Shown piece by piece: positions 25,644 through 34,318 of a stretch of DNA of 64,000 nt. How positions within the stretch are numbered: the first letter of the stretch is position 1; the number at the start of each line of letters is the position of its first letter. The notes below the pieces were generated by a model, which was not told the origin of the DNA, made no database searches, and was given only the letters and a program-made list of their open reading frames with translations. The stretch covers positions 186,001 through 250,000 of the forward strand of contig CAWAMS010000006.1 of assembly GCA_963783245.1 (NCBI GenBank), in the 5' to 3' direction. Origin of the DNA: Bog-473 sp963783245. GTDB lineage: Bacteria > Actinomycetota > Acidimicrobiia > Acidimicrobiales > RAAP-2. A program made the position numbers and the translations under genes.

Positions 25644-26276
25644 ATGCTTGCCGAGGGTTACCTCGCACCCGATGGATCCCAGGTAGAGGGCTCGAGACAC
25701 GAGGGCGCACCCCCAGAAGGAGTTCCACCTAAAGGGTGCGCAAGAGCCCGTCACCGACGGCGGCGTCGACTTCTCTTGGCCCTCGGCGCAGTCGTCGTCG
25801 TATTCGTGGCGGCCACTCTCGCACTCTTTGTCTATCCTCCGACAGATCAGCCAAGGCATGTCGACGGGATCTTGAGCCTCAATGGCGGAGATGAACAAGC
25901 TCGGGAAGCAAAGGCGGTGTCTCTCGCTGAGAAGGGCTACGCCTCGGTTCTTCTGTTTTCTCAGGGCTCACTGGCCAACGACACGCCGTGTCCCAAAGTG
26001 CCCCATGTCTCGGTTGTGTGTTTCATCGACGCCACGAACAACACCAGAGGCGAGGCGAGATGGGCGGGGCACTACGCAGAGCGCCACCACTGGCACAGTC
26101 TCTTGATCGTGCCGGGCCGAGCACAAGCCACACGCGCGCGCTTGCTCATGACACGATGTTTCTCGGGGCAGGTTGTCGTCAGTCCGGCCACGGAGCCGCT
26201 CCGGGAAATTCCGGGTGACGCGCTCCATGAGTGGGGTGGTCTCCTCGCGGCACTCCTGATCTATCGGGGCTGCTGA
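25644..26276 (+). CDS. DUF218/YdcF-like single-pass membrane protein
   Basis: 210 residues from ATG 25644; a TTG three codons earlier is possible. A basic N-terminal region (RARHRRRRRLLLAL) leads into one membrane helix (about residues 44-64, rich in Val/Ala). The outer domain resembles the SanA/ElyC/YdcF DUF218 fold: HVDGILSLNGGDEQAREAKA, GYASVLLFSQG, and RGEARWAGHYAERHHWHSLLIVPG. These proteins are implicated in envelope or polysaccharide homeostasis, but no enzyme activity is settled. The gene converges with the GT2 gene. Confidence 0.65.
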   Translation: MLAEGYLAPDGSQVEGSRHEGAPPEGVPPKGCARARHRRRRRLLLALGAVVVVFVAATLALFVYPPTDQPRHVDGILSLNGGDEQAREAKAVSLAEKGYASVLLFSQGSLANDTPCPKVPHVSVVCFIDATNNTRGEARWAGHYAERHHWHSLLIVPGRAQATRARLLMTRCFSGQVVVSPATEPLREIPGDALHEWGGLLAALLIYRGC

Positions 26277-26321
26277 GGTCCAGGAGCGACTCAGCGCGGA
26301 GGTCTCAGCGGTGAAAGATCT

Positions 26322-27371
26322 CTACGAGCGAGCGCCCGGAGCCTCCAGGACGGAGCTCCCACCTCGGCCAGCTACTATCAAGTCGACTGGGATGGATGGC
26401 GCACTGGACAGCGCTGGATCCTCCATTATCCGGACCCCACCGACGGACTCGTCCATCACGGCCCGCGCCCGAGAGGCGAGGTAGCCGATGAGGATGCCGA
26501 CGCACTCACGCCGTTCGGCATTCGACATGGGGGCCCGCCAAAGAGCCACACAATACGCCCATATGTATTCGGCGTAGAGACGGACAACCGGATTCCGAAG
26601 TCGGTTCGCGCGCCTCGGGTCCAGCAGCGTGCACCTTTCGCGCACATTTCGTGGCGGATGCGCTGGGTGCTCGCGGCGGAAGTACAGCCAGTCGTCCACT
26701 TGCTGAAACGGACCATGCAAGGCGAGTTCGATGTTGAACATCCGGTCAGCGAGATGGTAACTCCCCTGGTGCTGCACGCGTCGCAGGGCCTGCGTGCGGG
26801 TCACTGCATACTCGTAGTCATGGCAACCCTCGTAGAGGACGCTCCGGAACCTGTCGGTCACCCGCGATGCGTCGAGCGCCACACCGGGGCCGAACGTGCC
26901 GACCACGCCGCCGGAGCTGTCGACCAGCGCCGACCAGGCATGCGCCAGCACGGCTTCCGGGTGTTCGTCGAGCGCCTCGACGCACCGAGCCAAGAGGTCA
27001 CGCGCATAGAGGTCGTCGTGCGCTGCGCTCTTGAACAGCTCTCCCCTGGCCTGCTGTATGAGGAAGGTGTGATTCGGGATGAGGCCGATGTTGCGCTCTT
27101 GGCGGATGTAACGGACACGGTGGTCCTGCCGCGCATAGCGAAGGCAGATCTCCGATGTGCCGTCCGTCGATGCGTTGTCCGACACGATGAGCTCAAAATC
27201 CTCGTACGTCTGTCCGAGCAGGGACTCGAACGCCTCCGCCAGGTGTCGTTCCCCGTTATACACCGGGAGTCCGATACTCAAGCGCGGCACAGCACTGATG
27301 CGCCTCGCCCGAATCTCTTCAGCTCGCGACCCGCTCCGGTGATGCCGCTTACTCCGAACGTGCTCAACCAT
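26322..27371 (-). CDS. Glycosyltransferase family 2
   Basis: 349 residues from ATG 27371, with a G-rich ribosome-binding region (GGGGAGGGAG) just upstream. The GT-A fold starts at SIGLPVYNGERHLAEAFESL and continues QTYEDFELIVSDNASTDGTS; the metal-binding DxD position is HDD in AAHDDLYARDLL. The middle contains WLYFRREHPAHPP and the C-terminal half is not conserved. Probable inverting sugar transfer to a lipid-linked glycan; donor and acceptor are unknown. Last gene of a minus-strand set with the methyltransferase and pyruvyl transferase. Confidence 0.85.
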   Translation of the reverse strand: MVEHVRSKRHHRSGSRAEEIRARRISAVPRLSIGLPVYNGERHLAEAFESLLGQTYEDFELIVSDNASTDGTSEICLRYARQDHRVRYIRQERNIGLIPNHTFLIQQARGELFKSAAHDDLYARDLLARCVEALDEHPEAVLAHAWSALVDSSGGVVGTFGPGVALDASRVTDRFRSVLYEGCHDYEYAVTRTQALRRVQHQGSYHLADRMFNIELALHGPFQQVDDWLYFRREHPAHPPRNVRERCTLLDPRRANRLRNPVVRLYAEYIWAYCVALWRAPMSNAERRECVGILIGYLASRARAVMDESVGGVRIMEDPALSSAPSIPVDLIVAGRGGSSVLEAPGARS

Positions 27372-27532
27372 GGAGTTTCTCCCTCCCCACTACAGGCGCA
27401 GTCGAGAGTCCGCGAGAGGCCACACTCCAGAGGCGGCAGGCACACTGGTACGACACGACTCCCCGATCTGACCACCAACGACGGCAATTGTGAGCCGCAC
27501 ACCCGTGTTTTGATACGTCTCCCCAGCCTGAA

Positions 27533-28240
27533 TCAGAGGCTGATGCTCCGAGCCGACTCGTCGAGACTGTGCTTCACTCGACCTTGGGCCGGACGCGTTC
27601 GGCAGACGTAGATGAATTCGACTGCGAGCCAGTTCGTGAGGATCGGCACGTTCACGTCGATATGCATGTTGGGTGTCCGTACGAGCCACTGTCCCGGTTC
27701 GCTGTGGTTCCAATTGTGCGCGGTCGGAATCGTTCTCTCGATGAGGAAATGCTCCGCCAGGGTTGTGCGGAACTCGTCCGCGGGCTGAATATTGCTGTAG
27801 GGCGTGTAGTAGTCAGGACGACGATGATCGAAGTTGACGTAGGTGGCGACGAACCTGCCGCCGGACGCCAGCAGCTCGGCGATCTCGGCGAACTTCTGGG
27901 ACTCAGCGTCGGCCATATACTCGAAGAACCCTTGGGCGACGATCAGATCGAACGGCGCGTGGTCTGAGTCGATCGGCTCCCGCAGGAGGTCACGCTCGAC
28001 CAGGTTCGGGGAGTCTTCTTGAATGGCGATATCGACCCCGTAATAGGCAATGTTCGGGTCGAGCAGCTGCCGTAGCGTGGCCGGCCCGCATCCGACGTCC
28101 AACAGCCGAGACGCGTTCCCGTCAGCCAGACGATTCACCACTCGTGCAACTTTGCGCATGCGGTAGTGCGGTTGTGCATACTTCAAGTTCTCGCGCGACC
28201 AGAAGTCCCGTTTGTAGACCGACCGTGGCGCCGAACTCAT
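27533..28240 (-). CDS. Class I SAM-dependent methyltransferase
   Basis: 235 residues from ATG 28240, overlapping the pyruvyl-transferase stop by 4 bp. Motif I is LLDVGCGPATLRQLLD; further family positions are YYGVDIA, FDLIVAQGFFEYMAD and LASGGRFVATYVNFDHRRPDYY. Resembles small-molecule or sugar methyltransferases in glycan clusters. Translational overlap with the pyruvyl transferase implies they decorate the same glycan. Confidence 0.8.
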   Translation of the reverse strand: MSSAPRSVYKRDFWSRENLKYAQPHYRMRKVARVVNRLADGNASRLLDVGCGPATLRQLLDPNIAYYGVDIAIQEDSPNLVERDLLREPIDSDHAPFDLIVAQGFFEYMADAESQKFAEIAELLASGGRFVATYVNFDHRRPDYYTPYSNIQPADEFRTTLAEHFLIERTIPTAHNWNHSEPGQWLVRTPNMHIDVNVPILTNWLAVEFIYVCRTRPAQGRVKHSLDESARSISL

Positions 28241-29594
28241 GCGACACCTGTCGGCTCACGCCGATCCCACACTGGCTCGTCCCCGAGTTTCTGCCCCGGA
28301 TCGCCGGACTCTCCACGACGCGGTATCCCCGCGACGTCCGGCGCACGGTGGGCATGCCCTACGCCTCCCGGCTCGAACAAGGCGTCGTCCAATTCGTCGA
28401 ACTGGCGTTCGAGCTCTTCAGCCAGTTCCGCGTTGTGTCTGCAGAGGGCGTGCCGCAACGTGTCGGCGCGACGCTCCATGTCATGGAGCTGTTCGACCAG
28501 GACGCCGGTATCGAATGACTCGACCGAATGACTGAATTCGGCCATGCCGGCGTCCGCCATGAGGTCGCGATGCTTGTCGGAATAGCCGATCGCGATGGTC
28601 GGCTTGCCAAGTTTGAGCGCGGCGATGAGATTATGGAACCGGGTCGCGATGATCGCTCCGAGGGGTTCCATCCCGTCCATGATCTCGCGGAAGGTCGTCA
28701 CCGGTTCGGCAACCACCCACGATTCGTCCAAATCTGGTCGTAGCTCCCGAACGGCGATGAGGATCTCGCGCGCCGTTGCCTCGTCGGACCCGTCGGTGTC
28801 CCCGATGAACAGGCGGACCCTCCGGGCATCGTCGACGAGGCGGCACACGATCCCCGTCAGGCCGTCGACGTACCGCGGTACACCTCCGGGGCCCGGTAGC
28901 GGTCGTCGTTCGATCCGGCGTACGCCATAATGCCGACACCGATGGTTGACCAGTCCCCGCCGTGCCGGTCCCTTCCCGGGGTGGGCAGGGAGAAGGCCAG
29001 ATCGGGGAAGACGGAGTCACCAGCATCAAGGCCGCGGCGCCGCATCGCCTCACGGGAACCGCTATCGCGGTAGGAACGGTACGTGGCCAATCGGGCCGCC
29101 CAGGTGGAGAGACTGCGCGTCGCCCGCTTGTTGATCGGACCGGCACCGACGCAGACAAGGGCAACCTTCGTCCTGAAGAGCCTGCCTGCGGCGGTGATCA
29201 GGAAGAGCCCGTACGGAGTGTTCCACGGTCGCAACGGGAGGCTCGCCTCGAGAACACCGGCCCCGGGGACGATCACCACATCATGGCGTCGGACCCAACT
29301 CGAGACACGAAACACATCGAGAACCCGGCTCGGGACCCGCAAGACGCTCCAGGGCTTCGACGAGAGACGGTCCTGGTGGCGATCGAACCAGAACATCTGG
29401 ACGGCAGGCAGCCCGTATTCCTCGGTCACCCGTTCGGGTCCGGAGCACATGACGTCGATCACCGCCGAGGGATGCCTTGTCTGCAAGTACCCGAGCACGG
29501 CCTCCATCGAGGCGTCGTTGCCGATGTTGCCCGATCCCAGCAGGCCGAAGAGTCCGATGCGGACTCCTTCGACCGACTGCTCGCTATGTGACAT
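28237..29594 (-). CDS. Polysaccharide pyruvyl transferase family protein, frameshifted
   Basis: ATG 29594 (GTG 29597 is also possible); about 450 codons if one base is restored near 28871-28877. The first part is GLFGLLGSGNIGNDASMEAVLGYL, VIVPGAGVLEASLPLRPW and VALVCVGAGPINKRATRSL, the layout of the CsaB/WcaK family. It ends early as PEVYRGTSTA. In a second frame YVDGLTGIVCRLVDDARRVRLFIGDTDG, TRFHNLIAALKLGKPTIAIGYSDK and ELAEELERQFD continue the same family to stop 28237. The product would add ketal-linked pyruvate to a sugar residue. The single missing base may be a sequencing error or a true inactivation. Confidence 0.75.
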
Positions 29595-29669
29595 CACTCG
29601 ACGCTCCCGACATGGCTGATGTACCCACCTAAAGCGAGCGGCGAACGTTCGCTGTGATACGCGCGCGGC

Positions 29670-30377
29670 TCAGACAGACGTCTGGGTGAGGTCGGCCTCA
29701 GCGAGGATCTGTCGGAGGTGTTCCAAGCAGCGACCCCTGGTGGGACCGATGCTGCCGATGGGCATGCTGAGCTGCTCGGCGATCTCCTTGTAGGGAAGAT
29801 CATCGTCTGCCATGAGCAGGCCGAGCAGGCGCCGGCAGCGCGGCGCCAGCCGTTCGGTCGCCATCCGGATCATTCTCAGTTGTTCATTCTTGAGCAAACC
29901 GGCATCGAGCGGATCGACATGGTCGTCGGCCATCATGTAGACCTCGTCGGTCGCGGAGAGTACTACCCGCCGCGTGGCGATCCTCAAGCTCTCACGTCTT
30001 GATGTGGTGGCCAGCCACGCACCGAGGCGCTCTGGTTGCTCGATCCGGTCGACGTTCTCCACCAGGCGCAACCACGTCGTCTGACACACCTCGGCCACAT
30101 CGGCGTCACTGAGTCGGCACCGCCTTGCGATCGCGACCACCAACCCACCGAAGCGTTCGATGAGGATCTCCCAGGCTGCCCCCGCCCCGGCCGCGGCCTC
30201 TGCCACGACGCGGATCAGGTCTCCATCGTCCGGAGGTACCCGCGACGTGTCTTCCGGCGCACTGTCAGGCCCGCTCACCGAATCTTCAACGCACACAACC
30301 CGCCACCCTCCCGACACCGCCAGATGCCGTTGCCCAGTCTTGTCAGTCATAGTCCCCGATTTCTTGGGATTCGTCAT
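29670..30377 (-). CDS. ECF-type RNA polymerase sigma factor
   Basis: 235 residues from the ATG at 30377 (MTNPKKSGTM); another ATG at 30350 is equally good, and the frame is open to 30473. Region 2: WEILIERFGGLVVAIARRC and VAEVCQTTWLRLVENVDRIE with QPERLGAWLATTSRRESLR. Region 4 with a helix-turn-helix: LPYKEIAEQLSMPIGSIGPTRGRCLEHLRQIL. No anti-sigma factor gene lies next to it. Placed between the pyruvyl transferase and the polyprenyl sugar transferase, so it may control the exopolysaccharide genes. Confidence 0.85.
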   Translation of the reverse strand: MTNPKKSGTMTDKTGQRHLAVSGGWRVVCVEDSVSGPDSAPEDTSRVPPDDGDLIRVVAEAAAGAGAAWEILIERFGGLVVAIARRCRLSDADVAEVCQTTWLRLVENVDRIEQPERLGAWLATTSRRESLRIATRRVVLSATDEVYMMADDHVDPLDAGLLKNEQLRMIRMATERLAPRCRRLLGLLMADDDLPYKEIAEQLSMPIGSIGPTRGRCLEHLRQILAEADLTQTSV

Positions 30378-30420
30378 CCCCTGTTTTGAGGATGCGCGCT
30401 GACTTTCCAAGGCGTCAAGC

Positions 30421-30645
30421 GACGAAGGGGCGTCGACTGTCCCGAAAGCATGGGTAGGCGAGGCGGGCAACACGCAGATCGCGCGGGCGGGCGTCGTTCA
30501 GATCAAGAGTGCACAGACGTCGGGACCGACGCGACGAAGGGGCGTCGAGTGTCCGAAAGGATCGGTAGGCGACGTCGGCAATTACGCAGATCGCGCGGGC
30601 GGGCGTCGTTCAGATCAAGAGTGCACAGAGCTCGGGGCCGACCGG
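30421..30645. repeat. Imperfect 112-bp tandem duplication at 3' end of sugar-transferase gene
   Basis: Starting gacgaaggggcgtcga at 30421 and again at 30533: two units of 112 bp with scattered differences. The second unit contains the last codons and stop (30615) of the minus-strand sugar transferase, so the first unit is a decayed copy of that gene's 3' end plus downstream sequence. It fills most of the gap to the sigma-factor gene. Confidence 0.8.
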
Positions 30646-32186
30646 CGGAATCTCAACGCGTGCAAGATCACCATGGGCACCGTCGCGACAAGAATCATCA
30701 GGTCAAGCCCCATCGACCAATTGTCGACATAGAGGAGGTCGAGTCTCCGATACGCATGGAACGAGGGGCTGTCTCGGGCTTCGAGTTGCCAAAGCCCCGT
30801 CACCCCCGGTCGCACGTCGTGGCGGCGCAGCAGCGCGGGATCGAATTGCGCGACCTCTTCGGGGAGGGCGGGGCGCGGGCCGACGAGACTCATCTTCCCG
30901 GTGAGGACGTTAAAGAGCTGGGGGAGCTCGTCGATGCTGAGTGCGCGCAGGACGGCCCCGACTTTGGTCACACGTGGATCAACTGCCGCCTTGAACAGGG
31001 GCCCGTCGGTGCGATCGTTGATGCGCGACAGATCTCGATCGGAGCTGTCCGCGCCCACGGTCATGCTGCGCAACTTATAGACCACGAAAGGTTGCAGGTG
31101 CAACCCGATCCGCGTCTGCCGATAAATCGCCGGTCCCTTACCTTCGATCCGAATGGCGATCCACGCCACCAGCAGCACAGGAGCGGCGAGGACCACCGCG
31201 ATGCTGGCTCCTATCACATCGATCACACGTTTAGCCGCTAATTGCCAGGTGGCACGCCCTCCCGGCTCAACGTAGAGAAAAGCCTCGCCACTCACCGGGA
31301 CGTGACGGACCCGGCACGTCGCCAAGCCCCGAAACCCTGGACAGACCTGCACATGCAGACCGTGGGCGGTGCTCAGCTCGATCACGTCGCTGATCTCCGC
31401 CGCCGAGAGAGCGTTCGCTACCACCAGGACGCCCGTCGACCCCGTCTTCATTGCGATATCGGGGAGCCCATCAATGGCCCGGTCGTTGGGGAGATCGGCC
31501 CATTCGGGACAGAACCTGGACTCACCGATTATCCCTCTCACCTCATACCCGAGCTCCGGCTGCGAATGGAGCATCCTCCAGACGTCCACGGCGTCCACGT
31601 CGGTACCGACCATCACGATGCCTCGGAGGTAACGGCCGCGTGCGCGTTGCGCAGTCAGCCATTGTCCGAAGGCCCATCGCAGCACTATGAGGGCCAAAGC
31701 ACACGATCCCGCGGCCACGATCACCGTCGCGTCGTCGCCAACGGAGGCAGCCTTGACCAGCCCGAACGTCGCTGCACCGGCGAAACACGCGATCGCTATC
31801 CGCGTTGTCTCCCGCCTGCGTTGGATGCACAGCCGCGATCGGTAGAGTCCGAGCAGCGGCATGCACGCGAGGGTGACCAGAATCGCTACGCCGACCGCCC
31901 CCAACCGGCGGCTCGCAGCCATGCCTGGGGTCCCGACGGTGCCCAAGACGACCCACGACGTGACCACGGCGGCGACGTCGAGAACGAGCAGGCGAGCTCG
32001 GAGGCCACTGCTTCGCCCGTGAACGGTTCGTACCGGGGAAGCAACTGGCACGTCGGAGTCAGTATCGGGCGTGATCCTTCCAGCAAGAGCATCGACCAGG
32101 CCGATCGGGGACAACTCGGGCACCGGCGCCAGCGTGGCCGGTTCGGCCGACGCAGCGATTGGATCCGTGCTCAAATCCGATGACAC
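30615..32186 (-). CDS. Polyprenyl-phosphate sugar-1-phosphate transferase (WbaP/CpsE-like)
   Basis: 523 residues if GTG 32186 is the start; the frame is open to 32342 but residues before IIVSSDLSTD look unconserved. Four or five N-terminal membrane helices (LLVLDVAAVVTSWVVLG onward) lead to a soluble CoA-binding-like domain (GIVMVGTDVDAVDVW). The catalytic bacterial sugar transferase domain follows: RVIDVIGASIAVVLAAPVLL, RQTRIGLHLQPFVVYKLRSM, LSIDELPQLFNVLTGKMSLVGPRP and RPGVTGLWQLEARD. It puts the first sugar phosphate on undecaprenyl phosphate, starting repeat-unit assembly. Confidence 0.9.
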   Translation of the reverse strand: MSSDLSTDPIAASAEPATLAPVPELSPIGLVDALAGRITPDTDSDVPVASPVRTVHGRSSGLRARLLVLDVAAVVTSWVVLGTVGTPGMAASRRLGAVGVAILVTLACMPLLGLYRSRLCIQRRRETTRIAIACFAGAATFGLVKAASVGDDATVIVAAGSCALALIVLRWAFGQWLTAQRARGRYLRGIVMVGTDVDAVDVWRMLHSQPELGYEVRGIIGESRFCPEWADLPNDRAIDGLPDIAMKTGSTGVLVVANALSAAEISDVIELSTAHGLHVQVCPGFRGLATCRVRHVPVSGEAFLYVEPGGRATWQLAAKRVIDVIGASIAVVLAAPVLLVAWIAIRIEGKGPAIYRQTRIGLHLQPFVVYKLRSMTVGADSSDRDLSRINDRTDGPLFKAAVDPRVTKVGAVLRALSIDELPQLFNVLTGKMSLVGPRPALPEEVAQFDPALLRRHDVRPGVTGLWQLEARDSPSFHAYRRLDLLYVDNWSMGLDLMILVATVPMVILHALRFRRSAPSSVHS

Positions 32187-32515
32187 GATGATCGCTCCCC
32201 CGGGTCCGAGACCTCGATCCGACTCTCTTCTTGCATCCGTCCGTCCCCAGGAGTCAGATCCACGACCGCTGACCGCCAGACAGCTGGTCAAGGTCCTCGA
32301 AACCCTCGCAGGCCGCGCGCGGCCATGCTTCGGGCACCACATGACGGAGAGAATTGATCGGTTGCGTGCTCATTCGGAGGACGAGTGCACGGATCGTGAT
32401 ACACGCCATCCCGAAGACCCTGCGCGGGCAAGTGGCATCGGCAGGACGGGATCGCCCAATTCTGCGACCGTTCTAATTAAAGTGCTTGGTGAGCCGACAA
32501 CTGAAGGGGCTTTGC

Positions 32516-32908
32516 GTGCACCACAGGCTTAGTTCGCCACAGCCCGTAGATCAGCCCTCCGCTCATGCCGAGCGGTGCGAAGCCTGCGATGTCGTACGCT
32601 CCGGGGTACCTTGCGACGTCGGGACCTCGCTCGCCGGAGCTGAAGCGACGGTCGACTCGGACGTGGTCGTGATCAGAGGCCCGCACATCACGGGCCTCTT
32701 GGTCATTCCCTGTCAGCACGTCGGTGGCCTCGAGGAGCTGCTCCCGCCTGCGCGCGCCCACGTGCTTGCGGCGATACGCCGTGCCGTCACGGCGGTGGCT
32801 GCGGCGGAGTGCCCTTCGCCCGCCCGGGTTCTCGTGTCGACCGAGTCGCCGGCATCATCGACTCACCTGTGCTTCCACGTAGTGCCGCCGGATCCCGCAG
32901 CTTCCTGA
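32516..32908 (+). CDS. HIT-like protein with altered catalytic triad
   Basis: 130 residues from GTG 32516 (32486 also possible). It reads CEACDVVRSGVPCDVG, then PHITGLLVIPCQHVGGLEELL and finally THLCFHVVP, the order seen in HIT-family hydrolases/transferases. The expected HxHxH centre is H-L-C-F-H: the central, nucleophilic His is Cys. An N-terminal Cys pair CEAC recalls the zinc-binding variant. If real it is probably a non-hydrolytic or changed HIT protein. Assignment is tentative. Confidence 0.5.
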   Translation: MHHRLSSPQPVDQPSAHAERCEACDVVRSGVPCDVGTSLAGAEATVDSDVVVIRGPHITGLLVIPCQHVGGLEELLPPARAHVLAAIRRAVTAVAAAECPSPARVLVSTESPASSTHLCFHVVPPDPAAS

Positions 32909-33424
32909 GGGACTCGGCCGTAGCATCCTGGGACTTTGCCTCACTCCCCCATTTTTTGACAACGCCGCGCAACGGATGTCGGCGCCGTGCACACGCGCCT
33001 TTTGACAATCGACCGCAGCCCGTGCCATAGGTATCTCTCGTCACACGTTCATCACGATCGACAGCGCAAAAAGAGGACCGGACCTGGTAAATAGTGACTT
33101 TAGCCCCTAACAACGCGTGGGTTTTGGCTCCATAGTTACGAGGCTGGCTCAGTCTGTAAGGGTGGAACGTTGAACAAAGGGCGGGGAAACCCTCAACGGC
33201 ACTCGAATCCGATGGGCACGCCGAAATGTCGGTGACACGAGTCTCATTTTAGGATAGGAGTCGAAATATTGCGATGAGTACGGACCGATATGGAGCGGTC
33301 CGCGGAGGCATGGTGTCCCTGCCGATCTGCCGCGACACGTGGTGACGCGACGGGTGGCCACCCGGAACCGGATATTCGGAACCATGGTGATGCCGTCACG
33401 TTCGCCAGTTCGGGTGGACCGTCC
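32909..33424. promoter_or_regulatory. Long leader upstream of LuxR-type regulator
   Basis: 516 bases with no recognised gene. TTGACA boxes occur at 32956-32961 and 33002-33007. The second is followed 17 bases later by ccatag, a moderate -10 box. Towards the gene the sequence is AT-richer than its surroundings (ttaggataggagtcgaaatat). A long untranslated leader with control of the downstream regulator is possible. Confidence 0.35.
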
Positions 33425-34162
33425 ATGAGCCGTGGGGTCAACAGTTCGCCTGAGTCTTCGGTGCAGTCCGAGTCGGCTCGTGTCCTGATTGCCGGTAGTA
33501 ATCTTTTCGCCGGTACTCTGGCCCGCACGCTGGGAACGCATGGACTCGTCACCGCCCAGACAACAGCGAGCTCTAAGGAGATAGCGCAGAAGCTGGACTG
33601 GAGGCCAGACCTTGTCCTGATCGATCTCCGGCCTTTCAATGTCCAACCCGGATCAGTCATCGTCCGGCGCGTACAGAGGTCTGGATGCAAAGTGTGCGTC
33701 ATCGATCACGCCGGGGACGGTGACCGACCCTCAGCCTGGTTACGAGCCGGATCGTCGGCCGTCGTCGGCGAGGACGAACCATTCGACCAGCTGTTCCAGA
33801 CAGTTACCGAACTTTTGCGCATCAGCCCTGCCCTCAACGCATCTCGGGACGCAGTCGCGTCGCAGGCCGGGCCACCAGCGCGGCGACGCGGCTCTCGCCT
33901 CGACTTGTTCGACCGTTTGACCGAGCGTGAACAATTCGTGCTGTCCGAGCTCATGGAGGGCAATGGCGCAGAAGAAATCGCGAAAGCGGCCTTCGTGTCG
34001 ATCTCGACCGTTCGATCACAGATAAAGGCCATCCTCCAGAAGCTGGGAGTGAACTCCCAGCTGGCAGCCGTCGCAATGGCTCGGCGTGCTGGGTGGTCCC
34101 TGGAACTACCGGCCAAGCGGCCTCAGAAACCGTCGAACTCCCGGCGACACCAAGCCTCCTGA
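33425..34162 (+). CDS. LuxR-family regulator with degenerate receiver domain
   Basis: 245 residues from ATG 33425 (MSRGVNSSPES); earlier in-frame starts lack conserved sequence. Residues about 19-135 have a receiver-like fold with Asp67 in DLVLIDLRPF, but the acidic pair after beta-1 is replaced (VLIAGSN) and the conserved Lys near the end is missing (SSAVVGEDE). The C-terminal LuxR helix-turn-helix is intact: LTEREQFVLSELMEGNGAEE, ISTVRSQIKAILQKLGVNSQ. Probably DNA-binding without usual phosphorylation. It stands before the sugar-dehydrogenase operon, which it may control. Confidence 0.85.
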   Translation: MSRGVNSSPESSVQSESARVLIAGSNLFAGTLARTLGTHGLVTAQTTASSKEIAQKLDWRPDLVLIDLRPFNVQPGSVIVRRVQRSGCKVCVIDHAGDGDRPSAWLRAGSSAVVGEDEPFDQLFQTVTELLRISPALNASRDAVASQAGPPARRRGSRLDLFDRLTEREQFVLSELMEGNGAEEIAKAAFVSISTVRSQIKAILQKLGVNSQLAAVAMARRAGWSLELPAKRPQKPSNSRRHQAS

Positions 34163-34318
34163 CCCAAGAGGCGTCCGTAGGGCGTCGGCGGCCCTCAGAG
34201 GGGAAGCGGCCGGCCACCTGATCACCGAAGTGTTGTATCTCAGCGGCGCCGCCCTGCTCATGTTGTTCATGATGGCATCACGCTGCAGACGGGCTCCCCT
34301 AGTTCCGCATCCGAACGC

